Of a DNA stretch of 64,000 nucleotides, positions 52,534 through 60,052 are shown in pieces (position 1 is the first letter of the stretch; every line of letters starts with the position of its first letter). A program made the translations under genes and the position numbers. Location of the stretch: positions 4,128 to 68,127 of the forward strand of contig CAZCTN010000015.1 in the NCBI GenBank assembly GCA_964501655.1, written 5' to 3'. The notes under the pieces were generated by a model that was not told the DNA's origin, made no database searches, and saw only the letters and a list, made by a program, of their open reading frames with translations. Origin of the DNA: JAAYJK01 sp964501655. Lineage in GTDB: Bacteria; Bacillota; Syntrophomonadia; Syntrophomonadales; Syntrophomonadaceae.

Positions 52534-53043
52534 CTACAGTGCCACCAAAGACACATCATCCAGATCTGCGTGCCCCCCTGAATCACTGGTATCAATTTCA
52601 AATCCTATCCGGGCATAACGGGCGCCCGGAGGAGCGGGAATGCTGCTTATATTGAGAAAGCTGGTATACCCATGATCAGATAGGGTGAACTGTTCAACCA
52701 TTACATCAATAGCCAGACCCAAATCGTTTTTACGCCGGTCCAGATACCTTAGAGTAATCCAAAGCGGTGCGTTGCCTAGACTGCTTCCAGATATTAGATA
52801 ACAGTTTAGCTGATAATAGTATCCGGCACAGACCTTCCGGACATCCTGATACAACCAGGCATAGGGACTGGAAAATCCCAGCCGGGCAGCAGCCAATCCC
52901 TGGTGACTGGGTTCCTCCGGGGCATATACGCGATCAACCCCCTCATTGACCTTCCACCCCTCCAAATCCTCTTCAAATCCACCGTTATAGATCAGGTTTC
53001 CCCTTCTGCTGCAGTGCAGGTTAACATTAAAATTTTCTTGCAT
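52534..53043 (-). CDS. Jelly-roll/carbohydrate-binding-like protein (NTTRR-F1-like)
   Basis: A 169-residue protein without signal peptide. It begins RGNLIYNGGFEEDLEGWKVN, the classical opening of CBM4/9-like beta-sandwich domains, and ends RYARIGFEIDTSDSGGHADLDDVSLVAL, the matching closing strand. The whole protein is one such domain. In Firmicutes a similar domain called NTTRR-F1 caps repeat proteins on spores; that link is from memory. It lies between gerM and murI with its own terminator. Without a signal peptide it might be a spore-surface protein deposited from the mother cell, which is inference. Confidence 0.72.
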   Translation of the reverse strand: MQENFNVNLHCSRRGNLIYNGGFEEDLEGWKVNEGVDRVYAPEEPSHQGLAAARLGFSSPYAWLYQDVRKVCAGYYYQLNCYLISGSSLGNAPLWITLRYLDRRKNDLGLAIDVMVEQFTLSDHGYTSFLNISSIPAPPGARYARIGFEIDTSDSGGHADLDDVSLVAL

Positions 53044-53158
53044 AAGCTTTCAGTCCTCCTGCAATCCTATACCGCATCCTATGTCAATTTCATCCCCAGC
53101 GTTCCGGTTTAAACCCCTGGAGGCCCCTTCTATGCCCCTTGGATGCCTGAACATTATT

Positions 53159-53770
53159 TTATTTATAATGAGCTTCTAGCGGTTGGGCAAGATCTACATA
53201 ACCTCCCAGATAATCAACCGTCTGACCATCGATCATAAAACTTATCCGCCGCACCGTGGGAAACTGACCCAGAGTATTGGTGAGGGAATCAATCATCAGC
53301 TGTTCCTGCTGCTCATCTTTTATCTGCCTTACCTCAGAACTCAGATCAACTATACACCAGCCATCTTCTTTGATATTAATGTCCAGCAGTCTGGTCCCTT
53401 CCGGGAACAAGCTGATATAGTCGGTATTTTCCGGTCCTTTTAATAATTCCTGCAGAGTCCGGCGGGCGATTCCCTCTGTCTTCTCGATCTGCCTTTCTTC
53501 AGATACCAGGCTGTTCCCGGTCCTATCCCCATAGTAGAGAGAAAGTACTATGTATTCAGTAGTATCCTGTGGTTTAAGCTGCTGGTCCAACAATAAATCT
53601 TCCAGACTTGTACCACTATTATCGTCGGCAGTTTCAGCTTCCGGGCTCAAGCTCAATAATTCCTTCCAGGCCTTGAGACTATTGTCCCCGGCAAAAGTCG
53701 AGCAGCCACCGCTTGCCAGACAGATGGCCAGCAATACTATTGCTGCTGCCAGCACTATTTTTCTGCCCAT
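53159..53770 (-). CDS. GerM-like lipoprotein (GerMN domain)
   Basis: The ATG at 53770 after AAAGGGGG opens 203 residues with a lipoprotein signal (MGRKIVLAAAIVLLAICLAS, lipobox ASGGC). One GerMN (sporulation and germination) domain spans about 75-200: YIVLSLYYGDRTGNSLVSEERQIEKTEGIARRTLQELLKGPENTDYISLFPEGTRLLDINIKEDGWCIVDLSSEV and SLTNTLGQFPTVRRISFMIDGQ. Bacillus GerM has two such repeats and functions in forespore engulfment as part of a basal platform; single-domain versions are frequent. Proximity to rph, rdgB and murI is as in the Bacillus gerM region. Confidence 0.9.
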   Translation of the reverse strand: MGRKIVLAAAIVLLAICLASGGCSTFAGDNSLKAWKELLSLSPEAETADDNSGTSLEDLLLDQQLKPQDTTEYIVLSLYYGDRTGNSLVSEERQIEKTEGIARRTLQELLKGPENTDYISLFPEGTRLLDINIKEDGWCIVDLSSEVRQIKDEQQEQLMIDSLTNTLGQFPTVRRISFMIDGQTVDYLGGYVDLAQPLEAHYK

Positions 53771-53844
53771 ATTTTTCCAGCCCCCTTTCTCAGTTTCTTT
53801 ACTAAGATACGAAGCTGATCTGGTTTTTATGCCTAATATGTGCC

Positions 53845-53876
53845 TAAAAAAAGAAAGAGCACCTGCACAGGTGCTC
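53845..53876 (-). terminator. Terminator of the AAA/VWA operon
   Basis: GAGCACCTG and CAGGTGCTC form a perfect 9-bp stem with a two-base centre (53857-53876). On the minus strand it is followed by TTTCTTTTTTTAGG, between the VWA gene and gerM. Confidence 0.85.
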
Positions 53877-54002
53877 AACATGAAGGAGGAGTTATTAAAA
53901 CAAGAATACTACTGCGAAGATTTTGTGAATATTGTAACCGCTCTAACTCTACTAAAATATTAGCCGAAATTCTCGAATATTGTCAAACAAAATAATTCGA
54001 CA

Positions 54003-55778
54003 TTAGGCCAGTTTATTCTTCTCTGAAGTAGTTTGCTTCTCCATTCTCACTATATTGATAAGATTATCTTTATTTAAATCATCAACCAGGTAGACAGCAC
54101 CTTCTGCCTTTTGCGCCAGTTTTTCCAGATAGAACCTATGGGCTTCAACCCCGATACAGACAAAGCGTATCTTGTCCTTGGCTATCAGGGCTGCGGCATC
54201 CAGTGCATCGGTTTTGGCATCCAGGGTCCACAATGGTATATTGGGAATGCCGTCGGTTATCAATACCAGCATGGGATTGCGAACCTTGCTGCTTTTGATA
54301 AGATTAACAGCGCTGACGATGCCATCCGCCATAGGAGTTAACCCGGCCGGGTTTATGGTAGCCAGACCCTGTTTCAGCACCAGTTGCTTGCGAGTGAAAG
54401 GCACCACAACATTGCTTCCCCGCTCCTGGAAGGTAACCACTGCTACCTTTTCTTTCCCGGTCAGTAAGAGATGTTCGGCCAAAAAACAGGCGGCCTGCCT
54501 CTTGTCTCCGGCCATACTCCCACTGGCATCAATCAACAGGCATATATCTACCGGCACATAGCTCTTTTTCTCATAATAGTGCAGATCCTGCTTTTTAATG
54601 GTAAGGTGATCGTCTCCTCTTAGATAACTGTTCTTCAAAGCCTGGATAACGGTTTCAGGAACCGCCAAATCACCCGACCAGTTCTGGTCCGGATTATTTA
54701 CTGTTTTATTGCGGTTGGTATATTCAACCTTGGAAGTCTTTCGATCATTTTGTCCCAGTTTTTTAAAACGGCCCCCTCCTCCTGAGGGCATCCTCCTGGT
54801 ATTACGACGAATCTCGGTTTCCAGCTCACACTTATGATTTATCACAAATTCCTTTAATTTCATGCCTTTGCCGGTAAGAACCTTGCCCAGGGGAGTATCT
54901 TTAAGTATCCCCAGTTCTTCCAGCTGCTGAACATCGTGTTCGATGTCCCCCCATTTTTTCTTTTGCTGTTGTATACCTTTGCGTTTGAATATGTTGGTTG
55001 AATAATTCTCCATGAACTCCTCTATCTCATCAACCCCGCCAAACTTTTCGGCCAGCTTGATAATCAGCTGGTTCACATTCTCTTTGTCCGGAAGGTGCCG
55101 CGCCTGCTGGCCTTTTAAATGCTTCCAGGGCAGTTTGATATAACCCGAGTAACTATCCTGGGCCTGTTTCTCATTGCCATGAATAATATTCCGAACTTTG
55201 GACAGCTTGATGCCGCTTTCCAGTACCACCTGTTCTACTACCTCGGCAATGATATAGACCAGATAGTAATCCTCCCGATCCAGCTGAGCCAAAATGTGAA
55301 CATGATCCCATCCCTCATCATATTCGGCAAATGGATCAACTTCATCCTGTAATAAATTATAAAGGGTTCCTCTGCCCTGGTTGGTAGTAATGTATATCTT
55401 GCTGGCATAAGCGATTACCAGATTGAATCGCTCATCTTCCGCATATCTTAATTGAGGGTCCTTTTCCAGATAATGCTCGTCGATAGCAGCAAATATAGCC
55501 CGGGCTATAATTCTGGGATCAATGCCCCCCGGCCGGTGGTATACATCTATATGCACCACGCGGCCTTCCTCTACAAAATCGAGAAACACCTTACCCGCGT
55601 CACGATTAACCAGTATCTTTAGCTGACCCTTTACCCTCTTTTCCGGCATCCGGGCATGAGCTTTACAGCTGGCCACCGTACTCTCGCCCAATCTCACACC
55701 CTGGTTCTGCCCGAAATAGAGGTTAAGATAATTGCCAACTGATGCTGCTTTATCTACATTTGTACTTTCACCCAGCAT
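54003..55778 (-). CDS. VWA-domain protein, Mg-chelatase-subunit-D-like, partner of AAA+ ATPase
   Basis: A 591-residue soluble protein. The C-terminal third (about 405-580) is a von Willebrand A domain with a complete MIDAS (VDICLLIDASGSMAGDKRQ; the second and third elements are TPMADG and ITDG). The N-terminal 350 residues are mixed alpha/beta with no domain I can name (FGQNQGVRLGESTVAS, DVYHRPGGIDPRIIARAIF). A basic linker (RRNTRRMPSGGGGRFKKLGQNDRKTSK) connects them. The gene lies 14 bases after an AAA+ ATPase gene, the same pairing as magnesium-chelatase-like and MoxR/VWA systems that remodel protein partners. No chelatase large subunit or tetrapyrrole gene is nearby. Confidence 0.8.
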   Translation of the reverse strand: MLGESTNVDKAASVGNYLNLYFGQNQGVRLGESTVASCKAHARMPEKRVKGQLKILVNRDAGKVFLDFVEEGRVVHIDVYHRPGGIDPRIIARAIFAAIDEHYLEKDPQLRYAEDERFNLVIAYASKIYITTNQGRGTLYNLLQDEVDPFAEYDEGWDHVHILAQLDREDYYLVYIIAEVVEQVVLESGIKLSKVRNIIHGNEKQAQDSYSGYIKLPWKHLKGQQARHLPDKENVNQLIIKLAEKFGGVDEIEEFMENYSTNIFKRKGIQQQKKKWGDIEHDVQQLEELGILKDTPLGKVLTGKGMKLKEFVINHKCELETEIRRNTRRMPSGGGGRFKKLGQNDRKTSKVEYTNRNKTVNNPDQNWSGDLAVPETVIQALKNSYLRGDDHLTIKKQDLHYYEKKSYVPVDICLLIDASGSMAGDKRQAACFLAEHLLLTGKEKVAVVTFQERGSNVVVPFTRKQLVLKQGLATINPAGLTPMADGIVSAVNLIKSSKVRNPMLVLITDGIPNIPLWTLDAKTDALDAAALIAKDKIRFVCIGVEAHRFYLEKLAQKAEGAVYLVDDLNKDNLINIVRMEKQTTSEKNKLA

Positions 55779-55792
55779 CTAAACCACCGCCT

Positions 55793-57001
55793 CTACCCAT
55801 GAGTGGGTGTTAAATCTTTTTCCGTATTTACCAGTTCGCTCCTGCTCATATCCTTTAACGCGCGAGCGTTCTGCTGAAAATATTCTTCCTCTTCTTCTCG
55901 CTTGTTCTTCTTGTTCTTAAAGCTCAGAATACCTTCCCTGGAACCCCGGCTCTCCACATCATTAATCAGCTTAACCAATGTGTCGCCGTCCACCCGATGC
56001 TTCAGTGCCAAAGGCAATATCCTGGTTACGTCAGCTATCATTACTTTGTCTCGATTCTTAATCAAGCTATGCAATATTGCCCCCTGCTGCATAGCTTCTA
56101 TGGCTCTAATACTTTCCAGATTGTGTTTAATGTACAGGCGGGCAATGAAATTCCGCAGAAAATCCGGCATGTCACTCCGGCCATATTGCTCAGCCCATTT
56201 AATTATATCCTCCCGATATTTATCATTCTTACTCTCATCGTAGACATCGCTGCCTCTTTTGTTCGCGTTGCGTATTTTATGCTGATGCGAGTTTTCTTCC
56301 AGCATATGAGACAAAACATCTACCGAATCCGGTCGGCCCATATAACATACCAGGTCGAACCGATCAGATAACTGTCTCCTTATCTCCTCCAGTGGTCCGG
56401 GATCCTCATCCGGGTTGGAAGCCGCCCAAACCGAAACACTGACTGAGATATCTACTGTAGGCAGTCCAGCCTCTTCTATTTGTAGATGGCCCGGTTTATT
56501 CCCCATCACATCCAGCAGTATATCGGTAATTTCCGGAGAGGTATCTGCCAATCGGTTGATCTCGTCAATAAAGATAATCCCCCGGTGAGCTTGAGGAATC
56601 AGCCCCGGCAACAGTTGAGCGGCAGGATTGCTGGCGTCGGTAAGCCTGGCCAGATCAATGCTTCCCGCTACAGTTCCCACCTTGGCTGAATGGGATATTT
56701 CCAAAAAAGGCATCGGAATCTCCTCGGTTCCCAAAGCCTCTATTTCTGCTAAACTCATATCCCGGTGTTTAGGACAGTGCGGATTTTCTGGGTTACAATT
56801 GTAGATACAACCCTTGATCCTAGTAATATTAGGTAAGATACCCCGGCAACTTCTCATTATGGTGGTCTTGCCCGTTCCCCTTAATCCCTCTGCATGGACA
56901 TGTAACGGCTCACCAGCATAAGTAGATACCATTGACATTGTCACCAGCTCAAACAAGGGCTCATTCCCTTCGTATCGCTCAAGCATATAAAACGGTATCA
57001 T
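55793..57001 (-). CDS. AAA+ ATPase of MoxR/ChlI type
   Basis: The ATG at 57001 is eight bases from GGAG, giving 402 residues. The AAA+ module (about 10-270) has Walker A GLRGTGKTT, Walker B GIIFIDEINRL and ASNPDEDPG followed by an Arg finger region LSDRFDLVCYMG. Between Walker A and the next helix lies an insertion IYNCNPENPHCPKHRDMSLAE with two or three potential metal ligands (Cys, Cys, His), unusual for the family. The C-terminal region is helical with a charged, likely disordered end (FKNKKNKREEEEEYFQQ). Co-transcribed with the VWA gene. Substrate unknown. Confidence 0.82.
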   Translation of the reverse strand: MIPFYMLERYEGNEPLFELVTMSMVSTYAGEPLHVHAEGLRGTGKTTIMRSCRGILPNITRIKGCIYNCNPENPHCPKHRDMSLAEIEALGTEEIPMPFLEISHSAKVGTVAGSIDLARLTDASNPAAQLLPGLIPQAHRGIIFIDEINRLADTSPEITDILLDVMGNKPGHLQIEEAGLPTVDISVSVSVWAASNPDEDPGPLEEIRRQLSDRFDLVCYMGRPDSVDVLSHMLEENSHQHKIRNANKRGSDVYDESKNDKYREDIIKWAEQYGRSDMPDFLRNFIARLYIKHNLESIRAIEAMQQGAILHSLIKNRDKVMIADVTRILPLALKHRVDGDTLVKLINDVESRGSREGILSFKNKKNKREEEEEYFQQNARALKDMSRSELVNTEKDLTPTHG

Positions 57002-57472
57002 TAGCATCACTCCGATCTTCCTTTAGCCGTACAACATTCTAAAAAACAGAGCTTTCGAACTATGATACATTGCACCCATATATAACTATTTCCAATTATC
57101 CTTTAACCTATCAATAATAGCCGGTCAAATCATCCGTTCAATATCCCGGCTGCAATGCAGCAGTTGCTCCTCCTTTCTCTAATATTTCTACGTTCCCTCT
57201 AGTCTTACTTTAACTATAAATCATTTTGTGATTTTTTTCTCTATTTTGGTTGCACTTGGTTTCATATAGCGGATACTTTGTTGCAAATGTAGCAATCTAT
57301 AGCCATTTTTGCGGTTGGTTTAGATGACAAAAACAGGACCGGCATCGTGAAGGGCCTTCCTGTATCGGTTATTGTCAGTATTTTCAGTTTTCTTTTTCTT
57401 GTACCGAACTGGCGTCCAGGGTTTATTTTGTGTTATTCCAGGCATATTATGCATGATTGGGAGTATATTCAG
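57002..57472. other. 471-bp spacer between LytTR gene and AAA/VWA operon
   Basis: It holds the terminator of the LytTR gene (57327-57363) and presumably the promoter of the AAA gene. Around 57165-57180 on the minus strand a very good ribosome site (AAAGGAGGAGC) is followed by no sensible reading frame. A short hairpin GCTGC/GCAGC lies near 57153-57165. No RNA gene is apparent. Confidence 0.45.
57327..57363 (-). terminator. Terminator of the LytTR regulator gene
   Basis: On the minus strand ACAGGAAGGCC and GCCGGTCCTGT form an imperfect stem followed by TTTTTGTC, about 110 bases past the stop. Confidence 0.65.
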
Positions 57473-58258
57473 TCATATATCCAGCTTTTCTCTCAGAAGC
57501 CGTAGTTTTGACCGGCTCAAAGTTATTTCCTTCTCACATACGTCTAACTGCAATAAATAAGAACCTTCCCCAAAATGCTTAATTTCTCTTATATAATTCA
57601 TATTTACCAGAAAGGCCTGATGAACTCGTAAGAAACAAGTATCATAAAGGCGTTTTTCTAGTTGGTTGAGCGTATAATTGGTAAGATAGCCTCCTTTTCG
57701 GGTACAAATGAAAACTTTCTTTCCCTGGCTTTCGCATACAATGATGTCCTCATGTCTTACCAGTGTGATTTTCCCCTTTTCCCGTATAGGCAAGCGTTTT
57801 ATCAGTAGTTCATCCTCATTATACTTGGCCATAATGTAGTCAATCCGGTTTCTCAGTCTCTGCCTAACCATCTCTTCTATGTAATCTCGGTGAGCTATTC
57901 TTTCCTTCACCCTGCCGATAGTCTTTTCAATTCGGCTCTGTTCAATAGGTTTTACAATATAATCCAAAGCCCCCAGTTCAAAGGCCGCAACTGCCATGCC
58001 GGTTTGGGCGGTTATAAAAGCTATAGCCGGGGAGTCCTTCATTTCCATCAGTCTCGCCGCTGTTTCCAAGCCATCCATTTCGGGCATGGTGATATCTAGG
58101 AATACCAAATCTATTTTTTTCTCCTGGCAAAGCATCAAAGCTTCCAAACCATGGACTGCCTCTCCCACGATTATTACATCTTTGACTTGTTCCAGCAAGT
58201 ATCTCAGTACAATTCTCTCTTTATGGTCATCGTCAACTATTATTGCTCTGACGGGCAT
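57473..58258 (-). CDS. LytTR-family response regulator
   Basis: A 261-residue regulator. The receiver (1-120) has acidic residues VDDDHKE, phospho-acceptor Asp55 in LVFLDITMPEMDGLE, a conserved Thr in FITAQT and Lys in YIVKPI. A linker of about 30 residues leads to a LytTR DNA-binding domain (about 160-258): LIKRLPIREKGKITLVRHEDIIVCESQGKKVFICT and FLRVHQAFLVNMNYIREI. No histidine kinase gene is adjacent, so its sensor is encoded elsewhere. Such regulators control extracellular polysaccharide, toxins, bacteriocin or cell-wall hydrolase genes. AAGGAGG lies five bases before the ATG. Confidence 0.93.
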   Translation of the reverse strand: MPVRAIIVDDDHKERIVLRYLLEQVKDVIIVGEAVHGLEALMLCQEKKIDLVFLDITMPEMDGLETAARLMEMKDSPAIAFITAQTGMAVAAFELGALDYIVKPIEQSRIEKTIGRVKERIAHRDYIEEMVRQRLRNRIDYIMAKYNEDELLIKRLPIREKGKITLVRHEDIIVCESQGKKVFICTRKGGYLTNYTLNQLEKRLYDTCFLRVHQAFLVNMNYIREIKHFGEGSYLLQLDVCEKEITLSRSKLRLLREKLDI

Positions 58259-58401
58259 AATGTCCTCCTTTTGCCAATACCTTAGTTTAAAATATACCTC
58301 CTCCTTCAGTATAATTCAACTAGCATTTTTTATCATCTCATGCTCGGAAGCTTTAAAATATGCCCTGGATTTGTTATCTTTATTTTAAAGGAGGTTAATC
58401 A

Positions 58402-59277
58402 ATGAGATACGAAGGTACTGTCTACCGTCCGCCCAGTGAAGCCGGCAGTTTACTGATTCAAGCAACCATAGGCTGCCCTCATAATAAATGTGCATTTTGT
58501 AATATGTATAAGGATGTGAAGTTTAGAATCCGCCCGGTGGAGGATATTAAAGAAGACCTGCTGACCGCACGTAATCATTATGGAGAGTATATCGAATCCT
58601 TATTCTTCCCCGATGGCAATACCATAGTTATGCGAACCAACCAGTTAGTGGAAATATTTGAATATGCCGGGGAACTTTTCCCTCATCTCAGCCGCATTAC
58701 CATCTATGGCTCTTCCCGCTTTGTGAACAAGAAGAGTCTGGAAGATTTAAGGCGCTTGTACCAGGCCGGCCTGCGACGGGTGCATACTGGTATGGAAAGC
58801 GGAGACGACATCACTCTGGCTAGAATATGCAAGGGAACTACCTCGGAAGAGATTATTGCCGCCGGACTAAAACTCAAAGAGGCCGGCATACAGGTTAGTG
58901 AGTATTACCTCACCGGAGTCGGCGGCCTGGAGAGAACCCGGGAACATGCAATAAACAGTGCAAAAACCCTTAACCAGTTCAGTCCCGATTTTATTCGTAT
59001 AAGAACTCTGGTTCCATACCCGGGCACCCCATTATATGAAGACTTTTTGCGGGGATCCTTCCAGCTGTTAACCGCTCACCAAGCAATGCAGGAGATCCGC
59101 TTGTTAATTGAAAACCTGGAATGTGAGGGCAGTGTTCTCTTGAGTGATCATATGGCGAATTATGCCAATGTCAATGGTCTCATTCCCCGGGACAAGGAGG
59201 CCATGCTGCAACAAATTGATGAACTGCTTACCTATCCCCCGGACTTTTTCCGGCCGCCTAACAGATCCCGCCTGTAA
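58402..59277 (+). CDS. Radical SAM protein with CX4CX2C cluster motif
   Basis: A 291-residue radical SAM enzyme. The cluster motif is CPHNKCAFC (Cys25, Cys30, Cys33), a CX4CX2C variant of the usual CX3CX2C, as found in an Elp3-like subgroup of Firmicutes proteins of unknown function. The barrel continues with FPDGNTIVMR, LRRVHTGMESGDD and YYLTGVGG, and the protein ends with no B12 or TRAM domain. The substrate is unknown. AAAGGAGG lies seven bases before the ATG, and a good terminator follows. It is divergent from the LytTR gene. Confidence 0.88.
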   Translation: MRYEGTVYRPPSEAGSLLIQATIGCPHNKCAFCNMYKDVKFRIRPVEDIKEDLLTARNHYGEYIESLFFPDGNTIVMRTNQLVEIFEYAGELFPHLSRITIYGSSRFVNKKSLEDLRRLYQAGLRRVHTGMESGDDITLARICKGTTSEEIIAAGLKLKEAGIQVSEYYLTGVGGLERTREHAINSAKTLNQFSPDFIRIRTLVPYPGTPLYEDFLRGSFQLLTAHQAMQEIRLLIENLECEGSVLLSDHMANYANVNGLIPRDKEAMLQQIDELLTYPPDFFRPPNRSRL

Positions 59278-59283
59278 CAATAA

Positions 59284-59317
59284 AACTTCGAAAACGGAAG
59301 GGTTTTCGAAGTTTTTT
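59284..59317 (+). terminator. Terminator of the radical SAM gene
   Basis: AACTTCGAAAAC (59284-59295) pairs with GTTTTCGAAGTT (59302-59313) around GGAAGG, followed by TTTTC. Confidence 0.9.
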
Positions 59318-59350
59318 CATATCCATACTCCTGGGTTTGCTTAAGTGTAT

Positions 59351-59860
59351 TTAGTTAATATCCCGCACAGAGGCCGGCACTATATATACCTCCTGACCCC
59401 GAAAGTCAAAATAATCGCTCAGCTTCCAGTAAACACCCCGACTCAGTCTGGTGTCTGCCGGCCAGCGGAAGCTTATATAAGGTACATCTCCCTTGAAATA
59501 AATCTTTTGCTCCTGGTCCAGCACCATTTCCTGAAGATCATGGAAGACCAGCTTGACTGTACCATCATCCTCCTGTACATATCCACTGGCCAGAAAAGGC
59601 ACATCCTCAACCGTAATCGGATTAACGTCGTCGCCCAGCTTAATACAATAGCTGCCGTCATCATTTCTTTCGATATGCGCAGCCAATATATTAAGGATAT
59701 TGCGGCGAAACATCTCTGCCGTTCCAAAATACCATTTGCCGCTTTTGCTTATAATTATTTCAGTTAAATCCAAGCCTGCTCCCCCCCAATCAATGTCCCG
59801 GCCAGCGCGGGGATGATCCTCTCCTGTTTGTACTTGCTCATCTAAGCTTGGGCTGAACAT
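59351..59860 (-). CDS. DUF1285-like protein
   Basis: A 169-residue soluble protein. From about residue 38 it has the pattern ISKSGKWYFGTAEMFRRNILNILAAHIERNDDGSYCIKLGDDVNPITVEDVPFLASGYVQEDDGTVKLVF, in the style of DUF1285, in which a WY..G.EM.R..I and a VEDVPF block are usual. The remaining C-terminal 50 residues are beta-rich. The start is the first in-frame ATG; only a weak ribosome-site-like GCGGTG precedes it. The gene is downstream of nothing on its strand except the fusion enzyme 190 bases away, so a joint transcript is possible. Confidence 0.7.
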   Translation of the reverse strand: MFSPSLDEQVQTGEDHPRAGRDIDWGGAGLDLTEIIISKSGKWYFGTAEMFRRNILNILAAHIERNDDGSYCIKLGDDVNPITVEDVPFLASGYVQEDDGTVKLVFHDLQEMVLDQEQKIYFKGDVPYISFRWPADTRLSRGVYWKLSDYFDFRGQEVYIVPASVRDIN

Positions 59861-60052
59861 TCACCGCTGCCAGATACGGGAAATAATCCATTCATCTGCA
59901 GCCTTGATATGCCCGTCTGTGATTTTATCATCCCTGTACCTGTATATTGTATTAATAACCAAAGGCAAATGCAAGTAAGGGATTCAGCAGACCCAATGAT
60001 TTTGGCTAATCAAAGGATAGCAAATAGCTTATTAAGACTGATCTTATTATAT

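Noticed and set aside
54003..57001. Bacteriochlorophyll or cobalamin chelatase
   Set aside because: Only the ATPase and VWA subunit types are present; no BchH/CobN-type large subunit or tetrapyrrole pathway genes are nearby.
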